Origin: Cerasicoccus maritimus | GTDB taxonomy: Bacteria; Verrucomicrobiota; Verrucomicrobiia; Opitutales; Cerasicoccaceae | Direction: 5' to 3' | DNA length: 64,000 nucleotides | NCBI GenBank assembly: GCA_031296935.1 | Contig: JAVDPD010000008.1 | Coordinates: 1-64,000, forward strand | Part shown: positions 17,446 to 26,464 of the stretch, one piece after another | Layout of the letters: each line of letters opens with the position of its first letter | How positions within the stretch are numbered: the stretch's first letter is position 1 | Made by a program: the position numbers and the translations under genes | Notes under the pieces: generated by a model | Databases searched by the model: none | What the model was told of the DNA's origin: nothing | Seen by the model: only the letters and a program-made list of their open reading frames with translations

Positions 17446-17507
17446 AGAGATAACATGAAGTTGCCGGGTTGAGCAAGGGCTGGACCTGACAACTTCATGT
17501 TATCTCT
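17446..17507. repeat. Palindromic repeat copy 4 (longest)
   Basis: agagataacatgaagttgccgg / tgacaacttcatgttatctct arms surround the gttgagcaagggctgga centre. It directly abuts the esterase terminator and lies at the stop codon of the convergent gene (17506). Confidence 0.85.
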
Positions 17508-18213
17508 AAACGCTGTCGATCATTCTCGTGGCGTCGGGGACAAGGATTGTTTCCATTTTGCCGCCTTCGCTCTTCACGCTGCGTTGTTGATAGGAAAATA
17601 CAATGAGCATGCGCTGTCGATTCGAGCGCATGGGGAACATCTTCACGGGTGATTTATATGGCTCAGGCTCCAGGAGAGCGAATGCGAAGGTGAAGCGTTT
17701 TTTGCCGTTCATCACGTCCTTGACCTCGTCTTTATAAGCACCCAAGCGGACTTGGTCCTGGCCGACAAGGCAGGCGATGTCCTGGTTGGTTAAGTTGAGG
17801 ATACGCAGACTGCCTCCGCTGTGATAACCCGCTGGGTCATCCAGCAAGCGATATTGGACTTTTGAATTCTGATCGAGGTAAAAGAAGAGTGTCGCTCGGT
17901 CCTGGTCAGTCGGGATGTTAATTTGAAGGGCTGCCTGCTGGACAAGTTCACCGTCCTGTTGCACCTTACGATAAAGTGTGAGTGGCGATTGGCGGGGAAT
18001 TGCATTAGGTGTGCCACGGGACATTGTAGAGACCTGCAATGGCTCGAAATCTCCGTCTATATTTCGGAAGAAAAACTGAGGAGGCGGATTCGTTGGATTG
18101 AATACATAAACCACTTCCAGGTCTATAGTTGGCGATTCCAGTGATCTGATTTGGGCAGCAGAAAATTGCAGGCTAAAAAGAAAACACAGGAGGGTATAGG
18201 GGAGGAATCTCAT
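17506..18213 (-). CDS. Secreted protein of unknown function, coupled to the giant prepilin-like gene
   Basis: A 235-residue exported protein that I do not recognise. A signal peptide (MRFLPYTLLCFLFSLQFSAAQ) is followed by a globular beta-rich domain with no obvious catalytic motif and no further membrane span. The ATG at 18213 follows the TAA of the 1360-residue upstream gene by one base, so the two are expected to be translationally coupled; a start six codons earlier (18231) is also open and would overlap that gene. The pairing with a prepilin-like protein suggests a role in the same envelope structure, but this is inference from position only. The last codons lie at the edge of a palindromic repeat. 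Confidence 0.75.
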   Translation of the reverse strand: MRFLPYTLLCFLFSLQFSAAQIRSLESPTIDLEVVYVFNPTNPPPQFFFRNIDGDFEPLQVSTMSRGTPNAIPRQSPLTLYRKVQQDGELVQQAALQINIPTDQDRATLFFYLDQNSKVQYRLLDDPAGYHSGGSLRILNLTNQDIACLVGQDQVRLGAYKDEVKDVMNGKKRFTFAFALLEPEPYKSPVKMFPMRSNRQRMLIVFSYQQRSVKSEGGKMETILVPDATRMIDSV

Positions 18214-18214
18214 G

Positions 18215-21200
18215 TTAAACTTCGTCTTCATTCAGCCAGCGTAGGGCGATGATTTGATAACGACGGCCGACGTTGGTCGCGCCATCGTCAGGTTCGTAGT
18301 CGCCATCGGTATCAACGATGGGTTCGACCATACGTTGCACTACAGCCTCAAGCCATGCACGGGAGGTGACTTCGCCAGTAAGTTTATTAATGCTATCGCC
18401 ATAGGAACGAATGACAAAGGTATCCCCACGTACCGTTAGTGCCGGACCAATCATGGAGAGCAGATCTGCCTGGGTGACAAAGCCGGGGAGATGAGACATG
18501 AGCTGGCCGTATTCACCAGCAGGAGCGCCTGCTACGTGCTCCATGTCCACATAGTAATTCAAGGAAGAGTCGATGTTGTAGAAGTTGGCCGTGTGCTTGT
18601 GGGCAGTTGGTGGCGTGGGCCAGAGACCGTAGGCGCGGTCGATGTTGCGTGTGCTCAACTCTGCGCCGGAAGTTGCGTCTTGGGGATAGTTTACCCCACC
18701 GTTGATGCCGCTCAGATTGATCGCACGTTGTAGGGCGCCGTTAATGCCGTTGATGCCAACCATGGGGTCGTAGGCATTGGAAATGTGCCCCAGTAGGTAA
18801 CTCTCGCGTGGATTCGCATTGTTTTGACGAGCGTGTAACCACGCGTCTGAGCCTCCCGTGCGATCAGGGGAGACCAGCTCACGGTTTACGAAATCTGACA
18901 TCGATAGAAAGGGGCCACGCAAGCGCACTTCATCCACGATACGTTCAGCCAGCTCCTGAATCATGGCGTCGTCGAGATAGCGGTATCCAGCCAGCAGCTG
19001 ATAATAATCGCGCAGTGTGCTCACGGCACCGAAGTCTGTAGGGGTTGTATTTGATTCGCTGAAGACGAAGTTTATGGGCTCATCAAGTGGGTTCAGCGTG
19101 CGCGAGACCGGAACTGTTTGATCGGGATTAGTCTGGGAAGAGCTTTCTCCAAGTTTGAGATCGCGGAAGGCCGTGAGTAGGCTCTTCCAGGCTTCGACTG
19201 AGGTGCTGTTGACGTTGAACGCACCAACGTTGTAAATATGCGCTGCTGCGGTGTCGAAATCCCGCAAATCACTCTCGGTGACGGCTAAACTGTTGATCCG
19301 ATGGCGGCTGTTGGGCCATGTCGGATCGCCAGAGATGTCGATGCTGCCGGTCTGTGGAATAGTGGAGAGGAAGTAATGATCCCACAGTGAGTCGTTCAAC
19401 AGATAGGACATATCGACCATCATGTTTTCGTTGTCGTTGGGAAAGGTCTGTAGGCCTTCGCTCTTCTTGGCGTAAATGGCGTGGTTTTCAATGCCGGCCA
19501 TAAGCTCGCGGTCGACGTAAGGGCTGGCCTCGGAGTTGCCAATGGGGAATGCTGGCTGCCAGAGGAAGGGGGATAGATTTACTTGCTGCAATTGTCCCAG
19601 TGAAACGAGTTCAGCATCCGGCCGACGAATGTTACGCATGGGCAGGTAGGAAGCGCCTGCAACGTCTGTTGACTCTGGCAGAGGGAAGCGGAAACTCATC
19701 AGGCTTGAGCCGTTGAAAATATCTCGGCTTTCGTCGTATTGGCTGAGGTTGTCATCCCAAGGCAGACCAATATGTTGAGGGGTCTTCCACTGTTCGATGG
19801 GGGTTCCCATGCCGTATTTGAAGCGGCCGAAGCCGTCGTTATTATTCTGCCCGAATATTCCACGTGGTGCATCGTTGAGTGGATGGACACTTGGGTAACG
19901 CGCATTGAGGTTATGCGTGGCCATGTGGCGGAACATCTGGTCGACGTATCTATGGTGATCGAAGGAAAACGCGTAAGTGGTTCCGAAGGGGGTCAGATAA
20001 GAATGGCCGAGCGCGAAAATCGGCGAATCCATATCGTTGGTTTGGGCCGATTTGTTATCAATTGTGCTACCGATCAAATTGGTAAACTCACCGCCCTCAC
20101 CGTCAGTAGAGTCATCAAAATCATAGAGTTTACGCCAGTCGCTGATGTTGTTGGCCAAACGTTGATTTTTATCGTATTCACTGGGGGTGTTGATTAAATT
20201 TTCGTCACGGCCATTGATGATGTTGCATTGCACATACGGGGTCTGCATGTAGCCAAATTCTTCTGCATCGTAGAGGGTTTCACCACTCTTTTGCAGCTCT
20301 ACCCCATAGTAATGATTCAGGCCATCAAGGCCGGAAATCCAATACATATCAGCGCCGGAGTTGGGGGTGTTTTTGACATTGAATATGGGCAAATAGGCAG
20401 AAGACGGTTGCTCGTCATAGAAGCCATTTTCTACATCAATGTAAATTTTACCATCGTTAGCGAGCGAGACTTCGGTGTTGTCAATGACACTGAAGATCAA
20501 GTTTTCACCGGGTTCGAATGAGGCGCTGAACCGTAGTACGAATTCCGTTTGCGCGTTATCATTCCAGGGGGTGAAGCTATACATTGGCTGGTCGTAGTAG
20601 TAGCCATCGCCATTTCCTTCCCGTAGGGCGGTATCGTCATCGGATGCGTCATTGAGCAGGAACTCCAGCTCGTGGACGAAGTAGCGTGCCTCGGCGTTGG
20701 CAGCGCCTTCAGCGCAAGGCAAGCCAGTGACCGTGTCTACATACATGATTTGACCGCCGGTGGAGGTATCACCCACTTGATTGTACGGGGTGGCTGCCAT
20801 AAAGTGCTGAAACTCCATTGGGTAGCTGATCGTCAATTCGTAGGTGGTGTTCTTGAGGGGGGCATCATACGGATTCCATACAACGATCGTTGGTAGCAGG
20901 TGCATGTTTACTCGCTTGCCGCCGGTCAAGGTATCTTCAGCAGAGAAACCCACGAACATGCGGATGTAGGTGACTAATGGGGCAAACTCGCCGCCAACGT
21001 CGATTGCTGAGGTGTCGGTGCCTTGATTGTCATACCAATCTTTCAATTGGCCCCAAGTAGGGATGTTAACATCTGAGTTCGGAAAGCCTTGGTTGTTTGA
21101 GCCCATGCGCTCATCGTTGCCATAGTCCCAAACATCGTTTCCATCAGGGTCGGGGATTGGGTTGTTATCACTGATGAATCCGTTGGTCGCGCTTGCGCCT

Positions 21201-22297
21201 TTATCAAAATAGACGGTCAAATCTTTCTTCAGGCCGCCGCTTACTGGGTCGGTCAGTAGGCTTTTGGAGTAGGCGGTGAGGCTGTGGAAATTCTGGCGTA
21301 CTGAATCTACTAGTGAGCCGGTTTCGTCCAGCAGAGAAATTTGGCTGCTTGAGCCGAGCATTTCCAAACGGGGGTCGTTGGGGGATGGGGCGGAGGATGA
21401 GCTGCCTACGATCTCAAAGCCCGTTATGTTTTCCCAGCCGACTCGCTGAGGACTGCGCAGGCGATTACGGTATTCTCGAGAGCTGCGATTGGTCTCCTCA
21501 TAATACGGGTCGCGAACGGCAAAGTTGGCCTTGAGACTTTCATCACCAACCCAGTAGGCATAGTTTCCTGTTGAGAGGCCATCGGAATCCATGACAGCCT
21601 GCTTCAGCGCGCGGACCCGACCGTCATAGCCGTCGATGGTCTCGCTCAATGATACGGCGCTGCCTTCGTCCACCAGATAGACTAAATTTTCCTCGCCAAA
21701 CTGGTTGTTGAGCGTCGCAGCGTCCATATCGGGCGTCAGGTATTCTGCTGGATACTCAGTGGCCAAATTGCCGTTGAATCGCTCGTTGCCGCTGATGATC
21801 CATTTGGGCAATTGCGTTTCATCGGATTTGCCGTTGGTTCGCCTAGAGTCCCATACTCCAATCCAATGCGGGTTCTTATCCTCCCACCATGTTTTGACGG
21901 CATCGTCGAAGTCTTCGCGTCCTTGCTGGCTTAGGACAGTGAAAAAGCCCTCCGTGGCCAATGGGTCAGGCGTGCGTTCTTCGGCGTGAGACTTGTGTAG
22001 GCTCAGTAGAGTTGGGCTGGTGTTTTCATTGGGGAATACGGACGTGGCAGGCGCTGTGATGCTTTGATCCGGGCCGGTAAACTGCTGCAATTGCCCTAGC
22101 GCTACCTGCATACCGAACAGCGCATTCTGGCGGGCAATATCCTCACTGTTTCGGTGACTACTGGCGGCTAGCTCTACTTGCACCATCGTGGATAGGCTAA
22201 CGGTAAGCAATACGATCATCGCCATCAGGCTGAGCGCGATGATCAGTGCGAAGCCCGGAGCGGAACGGGGTAGGTTTCTACTTTTCTGCGTTAACAT
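18215..22297 (-). CDS. Giant prepilin-like/PilX-like protein (Verru_Chthon cassette A-like)
   Basis: A 1360-residue protein with a single N-terminal hydrophobic helix (about 16-40, GFALIIALSLMAMIVLLTVSL) that starts after a short basic segment. This is the layout of PilX/minor pseudopilins processed by prepilin peptidase, although the glutamate usually found at position 5 after the cut is absent. The following QVELAASSHRNSEDIARQNALFGMQVALGQLQ stretch (in pieces of under 20 residues: QVELAASSHRN, ARQNALFGMQVALGQLQ) is a recurring signature of large verrucomicrobial proteins. The rest is an extracellular-type domain rich in Asn, Asp, Tyr and Gly. From memory it resembles the Verru_Chthon cassette protein A group, but cassette proteins B-D are not adjacent. 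It leads a two-gene unit with the 17506-18213 gene. Confidence 0.75.
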   Translation of the reverse strand: MLTQKSRNLPRSAPGFALIIALSLMAMIVLLTVSLSTMVQVELAASSHRNSEDIARQNALFGMQVALGQLQQFTGPDQSITAPATSVFPNENTSPTLLSLHKSHAEERTPDPLATEGFFTVLSQQGREDFDDAVKTWWEDKNPHWIGVWDSRRTNGKSDETQLPKWIISGNERFNGNLATEYPAEYLTPDMDAATLNNQFGEENLVYLVDEGSAVSLSETIDGYDGRVRALKQAVMDSDGLSTGNYAYWVGDESLKANFAVRDPYYEETNRSSREYRNRLRSPQRVGWENITGFEIVGSSSSAPSPNDPRLEMLGSSSQISLLDETGSLVDSVRQNFHSLTAYSKSLLTDPVSGGLKKDLTVYFDKGASATNGFISDNNPIPDPDGNDVWDYGNDERMGSNNQGFPNSDVNIPTWGQLKDWYDNQGTDTSAIDVGGEFAPLVTYIRMFVGFSAEDTLTGGKRVNMHLLPTIVVWNPYDAPLKNTTYELTISYPMEFQHFMAATPYNQVGDTSTGGQIMYVDTVTGLPCAEGAANAEARYFVHELEFLLNDASDDDTALREGNGDGYYYDQPMYSFTPWNDNAQTEFVLRFSASFEPGENLIFSVIDNTEVSLANDGKIYIDVENGFYDEQPSSAYLPIFNVKNTPNSGADMYWISGLDGLNHYYGVELQKSGETLYDAEEFGYMQTPYVQCNIINGRDENLINTPSEYDKNQRLANNISDWRKLYDFDDSTDGEGGEFTNLIGSTIDNKSAQTNDMDSPIFALGHSYLTPFGTTYAFSFDHHRYVDQMFRHMATHNLNARYPSVHPLNDAPRGIFGQNNNDGFGRFKYGMGTPIEQWKTPQHIGLPWDDNLSQYDESRDIFNGSSLMSFRFPLPESTDVAGASYLPMRNIRRPDAELVSLGQLQQVNLSPFLWQPAFPIGNSEASPYVDRELMAGIENHAIYAKKSEGLQTFPNDNENMMVDMSYLLNDSLWDHYFLSTIPQTGSIDISGDPTWPNSRHRINSLAVTESDLRDFDTAAAHIYNVGAFNVNSTSVEAWKSLLTAFRDLKLGESSSQTNPDQTVPVSRTLNPLDEPINFVFSESNTTPTDFGAVSTLRDYYQLLAGYRYLDDAMIQELAERIVDEVRLRGPFLSMSDFVNRELVSPDRTGGSDAWLHARQNNANPRESYLLGHISNAYDPMVGINGINGALQRAINLSGINGGVNYPQDATSGAELSTRNIDRAYGLWPTPPTAHKHTANFYNIDSSLNYYVDMEHVAGAPAGEYGQLMSHLPGFVTQADLLSMIGPALTVRGDTFVIRSYGDSINKLTGEVTSRAWLEAVVQRMVEPIVDTDGDYEPDDGATNVGRRYQIIALRWLNEDEV

Positions 22298-22326
22298 AGG
22301 GGGTAAAGAGGATCACGGTTATCTTA

Positions 22327-22344
22327 AAATCACTTCTGTGATTT
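22327..22344. promoter_or_regulatory. Possible operator palindrome upstream of the giant gene
   Basis: aaatca-cttctg-tgattt is a 6-6-6 dyad 30 bp before the start of the 1360-residue gene (minus strand). Its position in the expected promoter region makes it a candidate regulator site; no known consensus is matched. Confidence 0.25.
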
Positions 22345-22522
22345 AGTCCAGATTAAACGTATCTTACGCTTGATTTAGTTGCATTGACGATCCCCAAAAA
22401 CGCAGGAGAATTGATTCAATGATTAATCAACAGGATTGTAGGCCAAAATCTCGGATTTGTGTATCCTGCGAAATTGGCAGTTGGGTGCCTAATGCATCCA
22501 CAAGGTTGGAAAATTGACGTCC

Positions 22523-23266
22523 TTACCCGGCAGTTTCCAGCAACCAAGTCGCGACCGACTTCGTGACTAGCTGATTGTTGGCAATACTGCTAAAGCTGTG
22601 GTCCGCGCCATCCACGAGCACAGCTTTCACGGCGCTGTGTTTGATGCGGACGATGGACTCGGTATCCTGCGGGAGCACGACATCGTCCGCGGTTCCGTGT
22701 AATAATAACCACGGGCAACTGACGCGCTCCGCTTGTGGCAGCACGCTGACCACGGTTTCGCACAGGTCTTTAATGAAAGCTGACGAAAGCGGGCAAGTCT
22801 CCTCGCCCCACATGAAACCGCTGTCGGGGATGTCCTCGCCAAATTCCGTTTGCGCAAAGGTCCTGGTGTCGACCATGCCTGCGAGCGAAACGAGCGCTTC
22901 GATACGTTTGTCCCTCGAGGCTTGGATGACGCCCACGGCACCGCCCATGCTGTGGCCAACGTAGGCCAAGTGTGGATAATCTCCGGCGACCGCGTCAATG
23001 ACCGAGGCGAGGTCGCCAACTTCTTTGGTAATCGTCGCCTCGCGAAAATCTCCCTCTGATGCGCCATTTCCGGCAAAGGATATTGCCAGCGTGTCGAAAC
23101 CGGCTTCGTTAAGCGCATTCGCCGTTGAGGTGACGACCGGGCGGTCTTTGTTGCCCGTTACGCCATGCCCGAGAATCACCAACCAGCCGACCCTGGCTTC
23201 GCCCTGAGCGGGCTGGAAGGTGTAGTCAATTTTCTCTCCGGAGGAATTGGTCAGCGTGCGCTCCAT
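22523..23266 (-). CDS. Alpha/beta hydrolase
   Basis: A 247-residue soluble hydrolase of the serine aminopeptidase/lysophospholipase-like type. The oxyanion region LGHGVTGNKDR is near the N-terminus, the nucleophile elbow is GHSMGG at about 102-107, the acid is in HGTADDVVLP and the histidine in DGADHSF near residue 221. The substrate cannot be told from the sequence. The ATG at 23266 comes four bases after the stop codon of the dehydrogenase gene, and a TTG four codons earlier is also in frame, so the two are likely cotranscribed. Confidence 0.9.
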   Translation of the reverse strand: MERTLTNSSGEKIDYTFQPAQGEARVGWLVILGHGVTGNKDRPVVTSTANALNEAGFDTLAISFAGNGASEGDFREATITKEVGDLASVIDAVAGDYPHLAYVGHSMGGAVGVIQASRDKRIEALVSLAGMVDTRTFAQTEFGEDIPDSGFMWGEETCPLSSAFIKDLCETVVSVLPQAERVSCPWLLLHGTADDVVLPQDTESIVRIKHSAVKAVLVDGADHSFSSIANNQLVTKSVATWLLETAG

Positions 23267-23270
23267 TACT

Positions 23271-24158
23271 TTAATCAAGGGCGCGTCCCTTGAAAGTCAA
23301 CTCGGCCACCCCGGATTTATCCAGTTCACCGAGTCCCATTTCGACCATTTTCTGGAATTGGGCGAGGGTTGCCTGAGCCAGCGGTGCCTTGATGCCCTGA
23401 GCCTCGGCGAGCGCCAGCGCGATGCCGGAGTCCTTCGCGGCGTGCTCGGCGGAAAAGAAGCAATCGTGGTCGCGCTTGATCATGTCTTCCGAGTCGGTTT
23501 CCAGCACGCGGGAATTTGCGCCGGTCTGGCTAAACACATCACAGAGCATCCCGAGATCGAGCCCGAGAGCCTGGCCAATGCCGAGACCCTCAGCGAGCGC
23601 CGCAGTGTTGATGTTCATGACCATGTTGACGAGCGCTTTCACTTCCGAGGCTTTGCCCACGGGTCCCACGAGGTGCAGGTTCTTGCTCAAATCGTCGAGC
23701 AGCGGCTTCACGCTATTGAAGACGGATTCTTCGCCGCCAACCATCAGGAACAGTTCGCCGTTGCGGGCTTGGGGGATGGAAGACGCCATGCAGGCTTCCA
23801 GGCAATCCGCGCCAAGTTCCTTGGCGGCAGTCGCCAGCTTCTCCTGCACGGCTGGAGTCAGCGTGGCGCAGTTGATAAACAGCTTGCCCCCGGCATCGGT
23901 AAAAAGGTTGTCCTCGCCAAAGAAAATCGCGTGCATTGCCGCATCGTTGGTGACAACAGTCAGGATGATGTCAGCGCCAGCGGTCACGGCTGTGAGGCTA
24001 GGGGAGGCATTTGCGCCGACTTCGGCAGCCAGCTCCCGCGCGACGTCTGCATTCAGGTCATAGACCTCAGCTACGTTGTAGCCCTTGTCATTGAGGCAGC
24101 GCGCCATGTTGCCACCCATGCGGCCGAGGCCGACGAATCCGATTTTCTTATCTTTCAT
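23271..24158 (-). CDS. NAD(P)-dependent 3-hydroxyisobutyrate dehydrogenase family protein
   Basis: A 295-residue beta-hydroxyacid dehydrogenase. The N-terminal Rossmann motif is GFVGLGRMGGNMA at about 7-19. The substrate-binding block (usually DAPVSGG) is altered here to EACMASSIPQARNGEL at about 120. The catalytic lysine lies in KASEVKALVNMVMN at about 168-181. Members oxidise 3-hydroxyisobutyrate, tartronate semialdehyde, succinic semialdehyde-related acids and others; the glyoxylate/succinic semialdehyde reductase subgroup is a fair alternative. It is followed within a few bases by the alpha/beta hydrolase gene. Confidence 0.9.
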   Translation of the reverse strand: MKDKKIGFVGLGRMGGNMARCLNDKGYNVAEVYDLNADVARELAAEVGANASPSLTAVTAGADIILTVVTNDAAMHAIFFGEDNLFTDAGGKLFINCATLTPAVQEKLATAAKELGADCLEACMASSIPQARNGELFLMVGGEESVFNSVKPLLDDLSKNLHLVGPVGKASEVKALVNMVMNINTAALAEGLGIGQALGLDLGMLCDVFSQTGANSRVLETDSEDMIKRDHDCFFSAEHAAKDSGIALALAEAQGIKAPLAQATLAQFQKMVEMGLGELDKSGVAELTFKGRALD

Positions 24159-24287
24159 GGAATTAAATAAAGTCAGGGTTTGAGGTCTCTGTGTTCAATT
24201 CGCTTAGATTACACAACTCGCGAGGTAGCACAACCATCACGCCGTGAATTTTGGGAAAGATATCATTCGTCAAGTTGTCTCCGATTT

Positions 24288-25166
24288 TTATCTGCCCGCG
24301 AGCAAACGGCGGATGACGGCTTCGGCTTGGCCATGATAGCCGCCACCAAAGAGATTGGCGTGGTTGACCACATGGTAGAGATTGTAGATCTCGGCGCGGC
24401 GCTCGTAGCCGTCGGGCAGGGGCCAGGCGCCTTCATAGGCGGCGTAAAAACTGGGCGGAAAGCCGCCAAACATGTGCGTGAAGGCCAAGTCGGTTTCGCG
24501 GTCGCCGTAGTAGCTGGCGGGGTCAAATATCACGGGGTTGCCCGCCGAGTCGTGGCCGGCGTTGCCGCCCCACAAATCGCCGTGGAGCAGTGAGGGCTCA
24601 GGGGTGTGTCCGGCCAAGAGATCATCGACAATATTGAGGAATGCGGTGTCGCCGCGGATGGGTGCCCCTCGTCTGCGGGCGATGGAAAACTGCGGGCGCA
24701 GGCGCTGCTCGCGGAAGAAGGTCGGCCAGTCGTCGGCCCAGGCATTTTGCTGCGGGGTGGAGCCGATGAAGTTGCTTTCGGGCCAGCCAAAGCGATCACT
24801 CACTTTGCGATGCAAAGCAGCGAGCTGTTCGCCCATCGCTGACCAGTCAAGCGGCGCGCCGCCAAAGTCCAGGTCTTCCAGTACGAGGAAGGCGCGCTGT
24901 TTGGTGTGGCCTTGGGCGATCACGTGGGGCGCGCGGATGGCACCGACGGCGGCGATTGCCTTTAGTGCGCGCGCTTCGGCGCTAAACATGACCGAGGCGG
25001 TGTCTTCGTTGAGCTTGACGAAATAGGTCTGCCCGCTGGCGTCCTCAACGCGGTAGGCCTCGTTGATGCAGCCGCCGCCACAGGCTTGGGTGCTTTGCAA
25101 TGCAAAGTTAGCACCCGTCGCCTCAGTAATGGCTGCTTCGACGGCGCTCTGCCAGTGGTCAGGCAT
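24288..25166 (-). CDS. Fructosamine kinase family protein
   Basis: A 292-residue kinase-fold protein. Fructosamine-3-kinase relatives phosphorylate sugars attached to protein amino groups, so that the glycation adduct falls off. Landmarks: [14 protein letters not shown] at about 29-42, the ATP-lysine in YFVKLN at about 47-52, the catalytic loop [12 protein letters not shown] at about 194-205, and the metal-binding [15 protein letters not shown] at about 214-228. The ATG at 25166 overlaps the TGA of the phosphatase gene by eight bases (ATGCCTGA). Fructosamine kinase and low-molecular-weight phosphatase genes are commonly paired in bacteria and act as a deglycation unit. Confidence 0.93.
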   Translation of the reverse strand: MPDHWQSAVEAAITEATGANFALQSTQACGGGCINEAYRVEDASGQTYFVKLNEDTASVMFSAEARALKAIAAVGAIRAPHVIAQGHTKQRAFLVLEDLDFGGAPLDWSAMGEQLAALHRKVSDRFGWPESNFIGSTPQQNAWADDWPTFFREQRLRPQFSIARRRGAPIRGDTAFLNIVDDLLAGHTPEPSLLHGDLWGGNAGHDSAGNPVIFDPASYYGDRETDLAFTHMFGGFPPSFYAAYEGAWPLPDGYERRAEIYNLYHVVNHANLFGGGYHGQAEAVIRRLLAGR

Positions 25167-25629
25167 TGGGGCGGGTCGCTTGGAGGAGGCCGGCGCAGCC
25201 GTCTTCAACCATGTTGAGCACGTGCTCGAATCCGTTGGCACCGCCGTAGTAGGGGTCGGGTACTTCCTGCTCGTCGTGCTCGTTGCAATAGTTGGCGAAG
25301 AGCTTTACCTTGGCGGATTCGGCGTCGGTTTTGGCGAGGCTGCGAGCGCCAGCTAGGTTGTCTTTATCCATCGCGAGGATCAGGTCGTAGTCCTTGAGAT
25401 CCTGACGCGTGATGGGGCGCGAGCGTCCGATAATGGGAATGCCGCGGCGGCGCATTGACTGCTGCATGCGGTGGTCGGGCGGGTCGCCTTCGTGGTAGCC
25501 AAGCGTGCCCGCCGAATCGATCTCGTAGTGCTCGGACAGGCCTTCCTGGTCGACCATGTGTTGAAAGACACAATGCGCGGCAGGCGAGCGGCAGATGTTG
25601 CCCATGCAGAGGAATAAAATGCGCTTCAT
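25159..25629 (-). CDS. Low-molecular-weight protein-tyrosine phosphatase
   Basis: A 156-residue cytoplasmic phosphatase. The signature loop C-x5-R reads [14 protein letters not shown] at about 5-18, with nucleophile Cys8 and Arg14, and the general acid is the Asp of VPDPYYGG at about 127-134. Length matches the family. The ATG at 25629 is chosen because residues read further upstream are unrelated to the fold. The next gene, fructosamine kinase, overlaps its stop codon, which supports a joint role in removing and recycling glycation products, or simply operon coupling. Confidence 0.94.
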   Translation of the reverse strand: MKRILFLCMGNICRSPAAHCVFQHMVDQEGLSEHYEIDSAGTLGYHEGDPPDHRMQQSMRRRGIPIIGRSRPITRQDLKDYDLILAMDKDNLAGARSLAKTDAESAKVKLFANYCNEHDEQEVPDPYYGGANGFEHVLNMVEDGCAGLLQATRPNA

Positions 25630-25679
25630 TGCCCAAGGATTATCACCGCAGCTGATCGTCTGGGCAAGGAAAACAGGAT

Positions 25680-25880
25680 GTCCCCAGCGTCCCGCTGGAC
25701 CGATAGATTTGCTCATTGGGCAAATGCCACTCCAGCGCGACAGATCGCTTCGCCTGCCATGAGCTTAGTCTATTGGTAAGCGTCACTCTACCTCAATCAG
25801 TTTGATAAGCCATTTGCCCAATGGGCAAATCTAACGGTCCAGCCGGAGGCTGGCTATCGGTCCAGCGGGACGCTTGGGAC
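25680..25880. repeat. Long imperfect inverted repeat with gcgtcccgc core
   Basis: The stretch 25680-25726 (gtccccagcgtcccgctgg to ttgggcaaatg) is the reverse complement of 25811-25835 plus 25856-25880, apart from a 20-base insertion (aacggtccagccggaggctg) in the right arm. About 84 bp separate the arms. The right arm supplies the last codons of the DUF192 gene. A smaller relative with the same gcgtcccgc core is at 27171-27235. Confidence 0.75.
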
Positions 25881-26399
25881 GCCGTAGTTGGCGGGGTCGT
25901 AGCCGCGGGCGCGCATGGCGGCGGCGACTTGCTCGAAGTCGATTTTTGCGCCCGGGTAAACCTTGTGGTCTTTATACCAGTCCTGATTCATCTCGAGGAC
26001 GTATTTAATGTCGCTGCTTTCGGAGCGGACGGATTCCTCGACGTGCGGATACATCGGGTAAACTTCGCGCAGCACGCCGTCCGGGCGGATGTAGCCAACA
26101 TCCAGCGGAATATCGACGTTTTTCATCCAAAAGCCACGTTGCTCGGAGCCGGGAAAAATGAAGAGCATACCATCGTTTTCGCCAAGCTCCTGGCGAAACA
26201 TCAGCCCCTGTGCCTGCTCACTCGGGAGGATGGCCAACTGGACGCGAATTTGCTGGTCGCCAATGGTCAGCGGGAAATAGGCATCGGGCTTGGCACGAGT
26301 TGCGCCGCTGGCGGGGGCATTGGCCGACGTGTCCTCTTGATTGCAGCCATTGAGGCCGAGGATGAGTAGCGCGATGAGCAACGGGCGAATGAATTGCAT
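25854..26399 (-). CDS. DUF192 lipoprotein
   Basis: A 181-residue exported protein. The signal sequence ends in a lipobox (LLILGLNGC, Cys at about 18), so it should be a lipid-anchored envelope protein. The DUF192 domain (about 50-165) is evident: EQAQGLMFRQELGENDGMLF, then FWMKNVDIPLDVGYI and the late VLEMNQDWYKDHKVYPG. The biochemical role of the family is unknown. The ATG at 26399 gives a proper signal peptide; an in-frame start at 26435 would add unrelated residues. The final codons (PSVPLDR) lie inside the inverted repeat, so the natural C-terminus may have been altered by insertion of that repeat. Confidence 0.9.
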   Translation of the reverse strand: MQFIRPLLIALLILGLNGCNQEDTSANAPASGATRAKPDAYFPLTIGDQQIRVQLAILPSEQAQGLMFRQELGENDGMLFIFPGSEQRGFWMKNVDIPLDVGYIRPDGVLREVYPMYPHVEESVRSESSDIKYVLEMNQDWYKDHKVYPGAKIDFEQVAAAMRARGYDPANYGVPSVPLDR

Positions 26400-26464
26400 A
26401 GTGGTTGTGTTATCTGCGCAGCCGATGCTTGCCAACGCGAAAGTCTGCTGGCTGACTCGATGCG

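Noticed and set aside
23247..24170. 307-codon + strand frame opposite the 3-HIBADH-family gene
   Set aside because: Antisense shadow; the - strand protein has a full Rossmann motif and catalytic lysine.
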